A stretch of DNA of 8,147 bases from a bacterium (GCA_027310845.1 DAIDAB010000083.1:1-8147); one strand, 5' to 3'; shown: positions 1-6,208, numbered from the stretch's first letter. Notes: generated by a model from the sequence alone, not told the origin. Numbers and translations: made by a program.

Positions 1-2
1 TG

Positions 3-284
3 TTTTATCAGTCCGTTAGAAGAATGTTGGAAGAAGAGATAGATTGGCTTCAGAGAATCGAAAAATCCATAACAGAGCTTGAAATTGGCTGTACCGTTGA
101 CACTTCACGCCCTCTTGCCGTTGCGCGTATTTTGACTAATAAAGGAATAAAGTGGTGCAATTGCAAATGGACTGTGGCATCGAAGGGGAGTAACAACACA
201 GCCGGCTCTTTAAACCAACGCCTGAAATTGGCTAGAAGCGAACTTTCATATGCTTGCGAGGCTCCACTAATGAGATGTGCTTAG
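3..284 (+). CDS. Hypothetical protein, C-terminal part (5' end outside window)
   Basis: I do not recognise this protein. The frame is open from the first full codon of the window, so the true start may lie upstream; an internal ATG at 24 has no clear ribosome binding site before it. The first about 30 residues read like a charged amphipathic helix (around RRMLEEEIDWLQRIEKS), possibly a coiled coil. The rest is basic, contains several cysteines (WCNCKW near residue 45 from the ATG) and ends ACEAPLMRCA. No membrane segment or catalytic motif is evident. The stop is followed by an 8-bp palindrome and a T-rich tract, as expected at the end of an archaeal transcript. The second half looks less protein-like than the first, so it could be a remnant or a chance frame. 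Confidence 0.35.
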   Translation, partial: FYQSVRRMLEEEIDWLQRIEKSITELEIGCTVDTSRPLAVARILTNKGIKWCNCKWTVASKGSNNTAGSLNQRLKLARSELSYACEAPLMRCA

Positions 285-305
285 TTCGAACCTCTTTTTG
301 TCTTT
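284..305 (+). terminator. Palindrome plus T-rich tract after the first ORF
   Basis: GTTCGAAC (284-291) is a perfect 8-bp palindrome overlapping the last base of the stop codon. It is followed by TTTTTGTCTTT (295-305). T-rich tracts directly after a stop are the usual intrinsic termination signal in archaea. This is only positional evidence; the T-run is short. Confidence 0.35.
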
Positions 306-368
306 AAACGCCCACTCCATCGAGGAATAAGATAGAATCTTTTGGGAAACCGTAGGATCTTTGGTTCT

Positions 369-389
369 CGTTCATTTAGGTAATGAACG
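369..389. promoter_or_regulatory. Perfect 8-bp dyad (possible operator or hairpin)
   Basis: CGTTCATT (369-376) and AATGAACG (382-389) are perfect inverted repeats separated by the five bases TAGGT. The right arm contains the ATG at 383 that would start the small plus-strand frame. The size and symmetry fit a winged-helix or helix-turn-helix repressor site, or an RNA hairpin hiding that start codon. The half-site CGTTCAT occurs again at 734-740, where its complement contains the ATG of the small minus-strand frame. No regulator is encoded nearby. Confidence 0.3.
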
Positions 390-642
390 CGTCAAACTTC
401 GATGCCACAATCAGCGAAGCTTTTGATAGAGGAGGAGACGAGCAATCAGTGATCTAACAGCGTTAGAATATCTTTGCTATCTTTCGCAACTTAAGAGGAG
501 TTTTCTTCGAGAAGCGTTAGACTCTGAGTCTGATTGTTTCGTGCTGGTGCGCGATTGTATTTCAAAAAGAGGAATCATAAAGAGGCGTTTGGCATCGCCA
601 GAAGTAAATTGTGCCCCGGCTCTGACACTAGACACTCATTGA
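383..642 (+). pseudogene. Small frameshifted reading frame, unknown product
   Basis: Two adjoining frames read like one short helical protein if a single base is missing near 440-443. The first, from ATG 383 to TAA 455-457, begins MNASNFDATISEAFDRGG. The second is open from 430 to TGA 640-642 and reads ISDLTALEYLCYLSQLKR, then FVLVRDCISKRGIIKRR. The second frame has no ATG at its beginning, although a strong Shine-Dalgarno-like GAGGAGG sits at 430-436. Joined, they would give about 86 residues. I do not recognise the product. A GTA codon and then TAG lie directly upstream of the ATG, so it does not extend further. It may be a decayed gene, a sequencing error in an intact small gene, or chance; protein-like composition is the only support. 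Confidence 0.3.
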
Positions 643-740
643 ATCTGCTTCATTGCATCTTCTCGCATCAGCTCTTCAACCGGGGCGCTGGAGCGCCCTA
701 CTTCAACAATCTGTTTCGCATCTGGGTAAACCTCGTTCAT
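636..740 (-). CDS. Candidate 34-residue ORF, unknown product
   Basis: This short minus-strand frame starts at ATG 740 (a GTG is one codon earlier) and ends at TGA 638-636. It reads MNEVYPDAKQIVEVGR, then APVEELMREDAMKQIQ. The composition is typical of a real acidic helical protein, but there is no hallmark motif and no clear ribosome binding site. A TAA two codons upstream separates it from an in-frame 62-residue frame (744-932) whose GTG overlaps the pheT stop, so the two together could be the remains of one about 98-codon gene at the end of the pheT operon. Its stop overlaps the stop of the plus-strand frame ending at 642 (TCATTGA). Too short to call with confidence. Confidence 0.25.
   Translation of the reverse strand: MNEVYPDAKQIVEVGRSSAPVEELMREDAMKQIQ
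683..698. repeat. GC-rich hairpin flanked by CTTCAAC direct repeats
   Basis: GGGCGC and GCGCCC form a perfect 6-bp stem around the tetraloop TGGA; an extra G-T pair is possible at the base. Identical 7-bp direct repeats CTTCAAC lie on each side at 674-680 and 701-707. No T-tract follows on either strand, so it does not look like an intrinsic terminator. It lies inside the candidate 34-residue frame, where the two direct repeats encode two VE pairs, so coding redundancy may explain them. Confidence 0.4.
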
Positions 741-742
741 CA

Positions 743-928
743 CTTAATCAGACAAGGCCGTCGATGCGAAATGATTTGTGGTTGTTGAATCAGACGCCCA
801 GTGGTCCTGATCACTCTTTATCGGTGGTTTAATCCTTTGGGACACGGCACAGCAAGCAGACTTGAAACCATATCCCTCATCTCTCATGTGTTGTTGTTTG
901 CGAGTGCGACGACCAAACCTTGGTCTAG
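743..928. other. Sequence downstream of pheT with no convincing gene
   Basis: Apart from the hairpin beside the pheT stop, I see nothing recognisable here. One minus-strand frame (932-744, GTG start overlapping the pheT stop as GTGA, 62 codons) is open, but its translation is an unpatterned mix rich in basic residues, histidine and threonine. It could be a translationally coupled remnant. The plus-strand frame starting at 801 runs antisense into pheT and is a shadow. Confidence 0.4.
911..925 (-). terminator. Hairpin just after pheT stop
   Basis: GACCAA and TTGGTC form a perfect 6-bp inverted repeat around a 3-base loop, three bases beyond the pheT stop. The position suits a 3'-end or RNA-stability element for the trpS-pheS-pheT transcript. 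No U-tract follows on the minus strand, so classical intrinsic termination is not supported. Confidence 0.3.
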
Positions 929-2593
929 TCACTCACTGATCAAGGGTTCCACTTTGATTTCAAAGCCTGCAACTGGAACTCTCAAGCCGAAAGTCTCGAG
1001 GACTGAAGGAGAAATCTCGCCAACGAGCCCTAACTCAATTGTCCCAGCGTTGGGCTTGGTCATCGAAACACTTGCGACCCTTCCATCCGCAAAGATCTCC
1101 GGATTGGCCGACTTTGCTTCGAACTTGACATGCCAATCCGAGCCTGAGGCCAATTTGATCAGTGGTTCAAGGATTGACTTGATTGCACTGAAGTTAGCGG
1201 CAGAATCTGCGATAGCCGCTCCGAGATGCTCTACTTCAAGCACCTGCGCTTCCGATTTTTCAGATTTTGAGAACACGGTGGCCTGTTCGAATATTCCCTG
1301 AGGATAAACCTCGTGGGTACTCGAGCCAAGAACTGAGAGTAGTACCGGCAGAATCTCACTCTTTAGATACTCGTTGTTCTCCGATTTGGAGTCTTCCACG
1401 TGAAGGACAAGATTTTGATCAGGGCAAAGGTTAGACACTTGCTTGCTGGTCAGCGAGAGCGTGTAGATTTCAACAAATCCAAACCCTACCATCAGATCGA
1501 TGAATCGTTCCAATTTCTTGCCACGAGGATGGAGAGAGCCAGACAGCGAAGACTCGGTCTTCTCAGGAGCGAATTTGTGAATCCCATAGCCGAGCGCAAC
1601 ATCTTCTACAAGATCAATAGGGTGTATTACATCCATCCTGAACGCTGGGATTACTGCAAACCCAGAGTCAAGCGACAATCTGCCCCTCTCGAGGCAAGAC
1701 TTGGCCTCCTGATCAGAGAGATTCAAACCGAGAACGCGATTTGTTAGATCTAGATCAAATCTCATGCGCATCTCACTCATATCTGGAGTCGAGTGGGAGC
1801 CAGAGGAGTCTCCAACAAGTACGGTCTCAACTTCTGCACCGGCATCTGAGAGCATTGCTGCCATTATCGCCGTTGCCCCAACTCCCGCATGTTTCTCTGT
1901 CGCAGTTACGTCGACAAAGAGCCTTCTGATACCTGGCTTGAGGCGGGTGAGCTCTCCATTGATGATGGGTGGCATCGACAGCACGTTTCTTATTGAATCT
2001 TCGAGCATCGGATAGATCCCCGAGGAGACCAGTCTGGCATATTGCCGGCCCTGAACCGTTTCGCTGAGTATCGTGTTTATCGTTTCAGCTTTGGTTCCGT
2101 ACAGTGGCACGAAAGAAAAATTCTTGTCCTTTGTTGCATAATATCTGATTGGGGGTTTGATCACATCCGCGTTGTGAATTCCTATCGCAACTTTAGACCT
2201 TCGACGCCCTATGCCATTAGTCAGATCCTCTTGCATTGTGATGAGTTGTTTGATCAATTCATCAGTGACTTGTATCGAAGCGCATAGCCCCGACACAAAT
2301 GGTCTGAACGTCCTGATCTCGTCGTTCTCGACGTCAATCTTGAATTCGCTTTGGCCGAAATTGTAGCTCGGCGCGCCACTCTCAAGACCCAATAGGCCCA
2401 GAAGCGCCCGTGCTATGCCCGCTTCGCTGGAAAAGTCTGGTCTGTTAGGGCTATATTCGACACTCGCATATTCTCCTTCCCTTCCTTCGATATCTAGGCC
2501 AAGATATGGCAGCGTATCCAGAATTTCTTTCTCTGTCGCCCTCCTCTTAGTCCAAGCTAGAAGATTCTTGAGGGAAAGCTGAATCACTGGCAT
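929..2593 (-). CDS. pheT: Phenylalanyl-tRNA synthetase beta subunit, archaeal type
   Basis: This is the beta chain of the heterotetrameric cytoplasmic PheRS, which attaches phenylalanine to tRNA-Phe; beta chains carry the B3/B4 editing domain that clears Tyr-tRNA-Phe. The 554-residue length is normal for the archaeal/eukaryal form, which lacks the bacterial tRNA-binding OB domain and C-terminal anticodon-binding domain. Visible landmarks are SPNRPDFSSEAGIARALLG (48-66, B1), AIGIHNADVIKPPIRYY (136-152) and LSMPPIINGE (205-214) in the B3/B4 region, MRFDLDLTNRVLGL (277-290, B5), HPIDLVEDVALGYG (324-337), and the catalytic-like fold from HPRGKKLERF (355-364) to the end. The ATG has a good ribosome site, AGGGG, seven bases upstream and overlapping the pheS stop TAG. 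It is the last gene of the trpS-pheS-pheT operon, nine bases after pheS. Intact. Confidence 0.96.
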   Translation of the reverse strand: MPVIQLSLKNLLAWTKRRATEKEILDTLPYLGLDIEGREGEYASVEYSPNRPDFSSEAGIARALLGLLGLESGAPSYNFGQSEFKIDVENDEIRTFRPFVSGLCASIQVTDELIKQLITMQEDLTNGIGRRRSKVAIGIHNADVIKPPIRYYATKDKNFSFVPLYGTKAETINTILSETVQGRQYARLVSSGIYPMLEDSIRNVLSMPPIINGELTRLKPGIRRLFVDVTATEKHAGVGATAIMAAMLSDAGAEVETVLVGDSSGSHSTPDMSEMRMRFDLDLTNRVLGLNLSDQEAKSCLERGRLSLDSGFAVIPAFRMDVIHPIDLVEDVALGYGIHKFAPEKTESSLSGSLHPRGKKLERFIDLMVGFGFVEIYTLSLTSKQVSNLCPDQNLVLHVEDSKSENNEYLKSEILPVLLSVLGSSTHEVYPQGIFEQATVFSKSEKSEAQVLEVEHLGAAIADSAANFSAIKSILEPLIKLASGSDWHVKFEAKSANPEIFADGRVASVSMTKPNAGTIELGLVGEISPSVLETFGLRVPVAGFEIKVEPLISE

Positions 2594-2602
2594 GAATTTC
2601 CC

Positions 2603-4114
2603 CTACTTGGTTTTGAGATGCCTGAGCCAACCCAGGTTGGCTCCGAAGAGGTCTCTAACATCCTTGACATCGTAGCGCAACATGACCAGCCGATCTAGTC
2701 CAAGACCCCAGGCAAGGACAGAATTCTTCACGCCGAGAGGAATCGTAACTTCGGGGCGAAATACTCCCATCCCACCGAGTTCCATCCATTTCTGAGCACT
2801 CTCCAAATAGACCATCGTCTGAAGCGAGGGTTCGGTATAGGGAAAGTACGTTGGCCAGAATTTGATGTTGTTGAATCCAAGTTTGGAATAGAACTTCGAT
2901 ATGATCCAGATCAGGTTTCTGACATTCAAATTCGGCCCGACGGTAACACCTTCGATTTGGAAGAATTCAGGACTGTGCTTGAAGTTCGGCTTTTCATTTC
3001 TGAACACTCTGCCTATCGTGAAGACTCTGGCTTCCTCTGGCTTCTTCTCTGCCAAGTATCTAATCGTGACGGCAGTGGTGTGAGTTCTAAGTACGACCCT
3101 ACTTGCCTCGTCCTCTGACCAATTATATCTCCAACCGAGAGAACCCGTGCCTTTGCCGTTTTCGTGCGAGGCGCTAACCGCGTTCATCTCTTCACCAAAA
3201 TTGGAAAGATCGGCTTTGAGTCCGCTAATGTAGAATGTATCTTGCATTTCCCGACTCGGATGTTGTTGAGGAATGAACAAGGCGTCAAAGTTCCAGAGGG
3301 CCGTCTGTGAAATCGGCCCGATTATTTCCTCAAAGCCGAGCGAGACAAATGCTTCTCTGACCTCTTGGATGAACAGCCTAATTGGATGCCGCTTACCCGG
3401 GAAGACAGCTGGCACTGGAGAGGTGACGTCAATCGGCCTCAATGGTTTGCTTTTCCATTCTCCTGTCGAGAGAACTTGAGGGGTTAGCGCGTCAATCTCT
3501 TCAACGTTCTTGGTACTGGAAGCTCCTCGCCCCGCCGCAGTCAGCTCTATTCGTTGCTTCTTCTCCACCTTGCTAACCACAAGCCCCCTGTACCTCTTTG
3601 TCAATGATGCGAGAGTCTCTTTTTCGGCAGCCAACAGGTTGGATTCGGAAATGCTTCCTGACGATGCGATTTTTTCAACGAGAAGTTCCTCAACACCCTT
3701 GGCGATTTCGGGGCTAGCAAGAGAGATCTTATGACCAGCAGCAGCAACCCACTTGTTGTCTTTGGCCTTTCCTAAGGCAATAGAGGACTCGTTTCCAAAT
3801 GCCATGAAGATCTCGGAGAATGTGCAGTTCCCGCCCTTTGCTTTCAGCAGATTCACTAATCGCCTTTCTGGGAAACCCTCTTTCGCAACTCGAAGCCCCT
3901 CGTTACCCAAAGAGTAGATAGGGACTGATTCTTCTTTCACTGAGAGATAGTTCTTAGCTTTGAGCCACTCTATTGCACGCCTAAGCTGATCCGGAGAAAG
4001 CTCTGAGTATTCAGAGGCCTTATCGAAATCAATGGATTCGCCAGGTTTCACCTTTTCGGCCAGCGACACCAGAAGCTTCTTTTCCAAAGGATGTAGCGGT
4101 AGGCTTGTGCTCAA
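2603..4114 (-). CDS. pheS: Phenylalanyl-tRNA synthetase alpha (catalytic) subunit, archaeal type
   Basis: This is the catalytic chain of PheRS, a class IIc synthetase that forms phenylalanyl-adenylate and transfers Phe to tRNA-Phe. Residues 1 to about 200 are the winged-helix-type N-terminal region found in archaeal and eukaryal alpha chains (start HPLEKKLLVSL). The class II core follows: motif 1 around HPIRLFIQEVREAF (243-256), HPSREMQDTFY (285-295), LRTHTTAV (342-349), motif 2 from FRNE (371) through HSPEFFQIEG (380-389), the Phe-pocket region ELGGMGVFRPEV (446-457) and motif 3 GLGLDRLVMLR (470-480). All look intact, and 503 residues is normal. The start is TTG, overlapping the trpS stop as TTGA. 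An in-frame TGA three codons upstream excludes any earlier start, and the N-terminal domain leaves no room for a later one. Expression is probably coupled to translation of trpS. Confidence 0.96.
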   Translation of the reverse strand: MSTSLPLHPLEKKLLVSLAEKVKPGESIDFDKASEYSELSPDQLRRAIEWLKAKNYLSVKEESVPIYSLGNEGLRVAKEGFPERRLVNLLKAKGGNCTFSEIFMAFGNESSIALGKAKDNKWVAAAGHKISLASPEIAKGVEELLVEKIASSGSISESNLLAAEKETLASLTKRYRGLVVSKVEKKQRIELTAAGRGASSTKNVEEIDALTPQVLSTGEWKSKPLRPIDVTSPVPAVFPGKRHPIRLFIQEVREAFVSLGFEEIIGPISQTALWNFDALFIPQQHPSREMQDTFYISGLKADLSNFGEEMNAVSASHENGKGTGSLGWRYNWSEDEASRVVLRTHTTAVTIRYLAEKKPEEARVFTIGRVFRNEKPNFKHSPEFFQIEGVTVGPNLNVRNLIWIISKFYSKLGFNNIKFWPTYFPYTEPSLQTMVYLESAQKWMELGGMGVFRPEVTIPLGVKNSVLAWGLGLDRLVMLRYDVKDVRDLFGANLGWLRHLKTK

Positions 4115-5301
4115 TGCATATCAGACCTCTTCCTCACTCCTCCAGCAATATCTTCGACTAGGAATTCGTCGATTATTTCCTTGGCTTTCTCCCTTTTCGT
4201 CTGAAAATCTGAAACGAACCCCTTGACTCTTGAAGCAAGCATCATCTTGCAATCACCGCAGAGGAGCTTCCCGCTCTTGCAGTCGTCGTAAATCCTCTTG
4301 AGTTCGCCGTCTTCCTCTTCAAACATGAAGTTATAGTAATGATACACTGGACAGATGTCCGGTTGACCTCCAAGCTTGCGTTGCTCCTCGACAGTTGCCC
4401 TTCCACCAGTGAAGGAGCCGAGGACTTTTTTCTCCACCTCTTTAATGGAATCAGTCGTGAAGATTGCTGTCTCTGGTTCGCTAGAGCTCATTTTTCCTCC
4501 CTGCCCTAAACCAGGCATGAACTTCGAGTGTATCTGCGCAGGTTTGTAAAATCCAAGCTTCGGAGCGACTTCCCTTGCAATACCTCTCCAGTACGGATCT
4601 TGGTCTATTGCAGCAGGGATCAGACATGGAACATTGTGTCCCTTCAGAACCGAAGGCAGAAAGCAAACCGACGCTTGGAGAGCTGGGAAAAACAGCATCC
4701 CAATATTCGTGCTGTTGTCGAACCCAAACACAGCTTTCGCTGTGCTGAAAGTGGTGTGCTTTGCAATCTTTGCAGCTATACCGTATAGCGATTTGATATA
4801 TCCAGTGTCGGTGAAAATGAAAGTCTTCTTCGGATCAAAACCCACAGCGATTAGGTCGAGCATATTATCAAATGCCATTTTCTCAGTTTGCTCTAGACTG
4901 AGCTTCTGACTGTTCAGGTACTTTTCGTCGTCAGTCATTTCGAAATAGAGCTCTGCGTCGAATTTGTCTTGGAGGTATTTCGTGAATATCCATGGAATGA
5001 GATGACCCAGGTGAACTCTGCCGGATGGTCCTCGACCGGTGTAGAGCGCAAACTTTTCGCCTGCTTCGTATTTGTCCAAAATCCAGTCCAGGTCTCTGTG
5101 AGAGTAGAAAATTCCTCGCCTGAGATAAATGTGAATTTCTCCAGTGAGCTTGCTGAACCGTTCGATGATCTCTTGATTGATTGGAGATGTGCCGAATTGC
5201 TCTATGAGTTTCCCGTAGTCGACTTTCCCCTCAACCAACCAAGGAGTGACTACGAAGCTGTTCTCCTTTGTTTCCGGAGAAGAATCTTGAACTTTGGCCA
5301 C
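4111..5301 (-). CDS. trpS: Tryptophanyl-tRNA synthetase, archaeal/eukaryal type
   Basis: This class I synthetase activates tryptophan and charges tRNA-Trp in the cytoplasm. Residue numbers assume a GTG start at 5301 (396 residues). Key motifs are FVVTPW (16-21), typical of the archaeal N-terminus, the HIGH signature within GPSGRVHLGHL (91-101), AAIDQDPYWR (230-239) and KMSSS (270-274). Cysteines 317, 341, 348 and 351 are spaced C-x23-C-x6-C-x2-C, close to the motif I recall binding a [4Fe-4S] cluster in Thermotoga maritima TrpRS. The frame is open for 34 codons further, to a GTG at 5403. That stretch is hydrophobic and unlike the family, whereas GGTGAT lies three bases before the 5301 GTG, so I chose the shorter form. 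First gene of the aminoacyl-tRNA synthetase operon. The start is the only real uncertainty. Confidence 0.95.
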   Translation of the reverse strand: MAKVQDSSPETKENSFVVTPWLVEGKVDYGKLIEQFGTSPINQEIIERFSKLTGEIHIYLRRGIFYSHRDLDWILDKYEAGEKFALYTGRGPSGRVHLGHLIPWIFTKYLQDKFDAELYFEMTDDEKYLNSQKLSLEQTEKMAFDNMLDLIAVGFDPKKTFIFTDTGYIKSLYGIAAKIAKHTTFSTAKAVFGFDNSTNIGMLFFPALQASVCFLPSVLKGHNVPCLIPAAIDQDPYWRGIAREVAPKLGFYKPAQIHSKFMPGLGQGGKMSSSEPETAIFTTDSIKEVEKKVLGSFTGGRATVEEQRKLGGQPDICPVYHYYNFMFEEEDGELKRIYDDCKSGKLLCGDCKMMLASRVKGFVSDFQTKREKAKEIIDEFLVEDIAGGVRKRSDMH

Positions 5302-5310
5302 AAAATCACC
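5298..5310 (-). promoter_or_regulatory. Ribosome binding site deciding the trpS GTG start
   Basis: On the minus strand GGTGAT (5310-5305) lies three bases before GTG (5301-5299). GGTGAT matches the 3' part of the extended archaeal anti-anti-Shine-Dalgarno sequence GGAGGTGATC, which favours this start over the GTG at 5403. Confidence 0.5.
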
Positions 5311-5364
5311 ATTGATGACTAGTAGAAAAACGAGCGGATTCTGGCTCAAAAGTGCCATTCGAAA

Positions 5365-5372
5365 GAATATTG
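5365..5372 (-). promoter_or_regulatory. Possible TATA box of the trpS operon
   Basis: Minus-strand GCAATATTC is AT-rich and would place transcription start near 5343, giving a leader of about 40 bases with the ribosome site at its end. A second candidate, GATAAAT (5441-5447), would give a leader of about 120 bases. Neither is a strong consensus match. Confidence 0.25.
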
Positions 5373-5408
5373 CTGTGGCAAGTGCACCTCGATCAACTTT
5401 CACCGTCT

Positions 5409-5416
5409 AGAAAAAA
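5409..5416 (-). terminator. T-tract between the oxidoreductase gene and trpS
   Basis: The minus strand has TTTTTT (5416-5411) about 60 bases after the oxidoreductase stop. It could end that transcript and separate it from the synthetase operon, which otherwise lies on the same strand with a 176-bp gap. Confidence 0.35.
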
Positions 5417-5477
5417 GTATCTCCAGCTCCTCCGGGCGGGATTTATCTTTCGTACCCAGCATTTCCACTTTCATTCA

Positions 5478-6164
5478 TTACTCGTGCCTTCCGTACGCTT
5501 TGATTCTGTTCTTCACAATCTGGAGGTAATCTATTCCCGCATATCTTTCTTCATTCCACGGGTCGGCAGTATTCGAATACCCCCTTAATTCCCAGAAACC
5601 CGGCTCGTCGTTCTCCGTGATTCGTATCCCACGCACCCATTTTGCTGACTTGTAGAAATAGCGCTTCGGAACGAGCATTCTCACCGGCCCGCCGTGAACT
5701 GCTTCGAGATCCTTTCCTCCGAATTTGAATGCAAGCAACACATCATCATCCATCACGATTTGGAGTGAAAGGTTTGTCGTGAATCCCTGTTCGCATTCAA
5801 ACACTGCGAAATGCGCCTTTTCAGTGGGTTTTGCAAGCGCCATGAGGTCGGTGAATTTGATTCCTTCCCAGAGCGTGTCCAACTTGCTCCAAGAAGTTAC
5901 GCAGTGGATGTCATTGGTCTGAATGGAATGTTTTAACTTTAGAAGCTCCTCGTAGTTGTAATTCAGTTCGATCTCCACTTCGCCGTAGATTCTTATGCTC
6001 CAATTCTCTTTCGAGAGGCCAGGAACCGAGCCTGCGTGAAGGATTGGATACCCCTGAGTTACGACCTGTCCAGGGGGAACGCGACTACGAAGCGAAGTTT
6101 CCTGCATGAGAATACCATTCCACCCAAACTCCATATTAAGAATTCTCCAAAATTCATTCCGCAT
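5478..6164 (-). CDS. Molybdopterin-dependent oxidoreductase, sulfite oxidase-like (COG2041)
   Basis: This is a small soluble enzyme consisting of the sulfite-oxidase-type molybdopterin fold (oxidored_molyb). The natural substrate of this subgroup is not known to me. Visible motifs: RVPPGQ (28-33) and YPILHAGSVPG (39-49) at the N-terminus, IHCVTSWSKLD (86-96) with Cys88 as the predicted molybdenum ligand, GFTTNLSL (127-134), HGGPVRMLVPKRYFYKSAKW (157-176), and FWELRGY plus DPWNEERYAG near the end. There is no Tat signal, heme-binding domain or membrane segment, so it should act in the cytoplasm with an unknown electron partner. The usual HCVTRW has Ser in place of Arg here. Possible starts are ATG 6164, 6134 and 6107; 6164 fits a TATA box at 6201-6208 with a leader of about 14 bases. 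No molybdopterin-synthesis gene lies nearby. Confidence 0.9.
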   Translation of the reverse strand: MRNEFWRILNMEFGWNGILMQETSLRSRVPPGQVVTQGYPILHAGSVPGLSKENWSIRIYGEVEIELNYNYEELLKLKHSIQTNDIHCVTSWSKLDTLWEGIKFTDLMALAKPTEKAHFAVFECEQGFTTNLSLQIVMDDDVLLAFKFGGKDLEAVHGGPVRMLVPKRYFYKSAKWVRGIRITENDEPGFWELRGYSNTADPWNEERYAGIDYLQIVKNRIKAYGRHE

Positions 6165-6200
6165 TTGCTTATGCAGACCTCTGAAAAATTCTGCGTGGCA

Positions 6201-6208
6201 TATATCTA
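6201..6208. promoter_or_regulatory. TATA box, possibly shared by two divergent genes
   Basis: TATATCTA lies 27 to 34 bases before the glycosylase ATG at 6235, so transcription would begin at or just before that ATG and give a leaderless or near-leaderless mRNA. Read on the minus strand the same bases are TAGATATA, which would start transcription near 6178, about 14 bases before the oxidoreductase ATG at 6164. No other TATA-like box is evident in the 70-bp gap. Confidence 0.55.

Noticed and set aside
278..300. TTCGAAC, resembling a tRNA T-loop
   Set aside because: The flanking bases do not form a T-stem on either strand and no acceptor or anticodon stem is present.
737..743. Minus-strand GTGATGA, resembling the C box of a C/D guide RNA
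   Set aside because: No D box (CTGA) at suitable spacing and no C'/D' pair.
534..788. 84-residue plus-strand ORF
   Set aside because: The start is in an alternative frame inside the more protein-like frame ending at 642; its translation has no pattern and there is no ribosome binding site.
801..1301. 166-residue plus-strand ORF
   Set aside because: Mostly antisense to the intact, conserved pheT gene; Ser/Thr/Ala-rich translation typical of a shadow frame.
1400..1747. 115-residue plus-strand ORF
   Set aside because: Lies wholly antisense within pheT, with no promoter or ribosome binding site.
4969..5322. 117-residue plus-strand ORF
   Set aside because: Antisense to the conserved N-terminal half of trpS.
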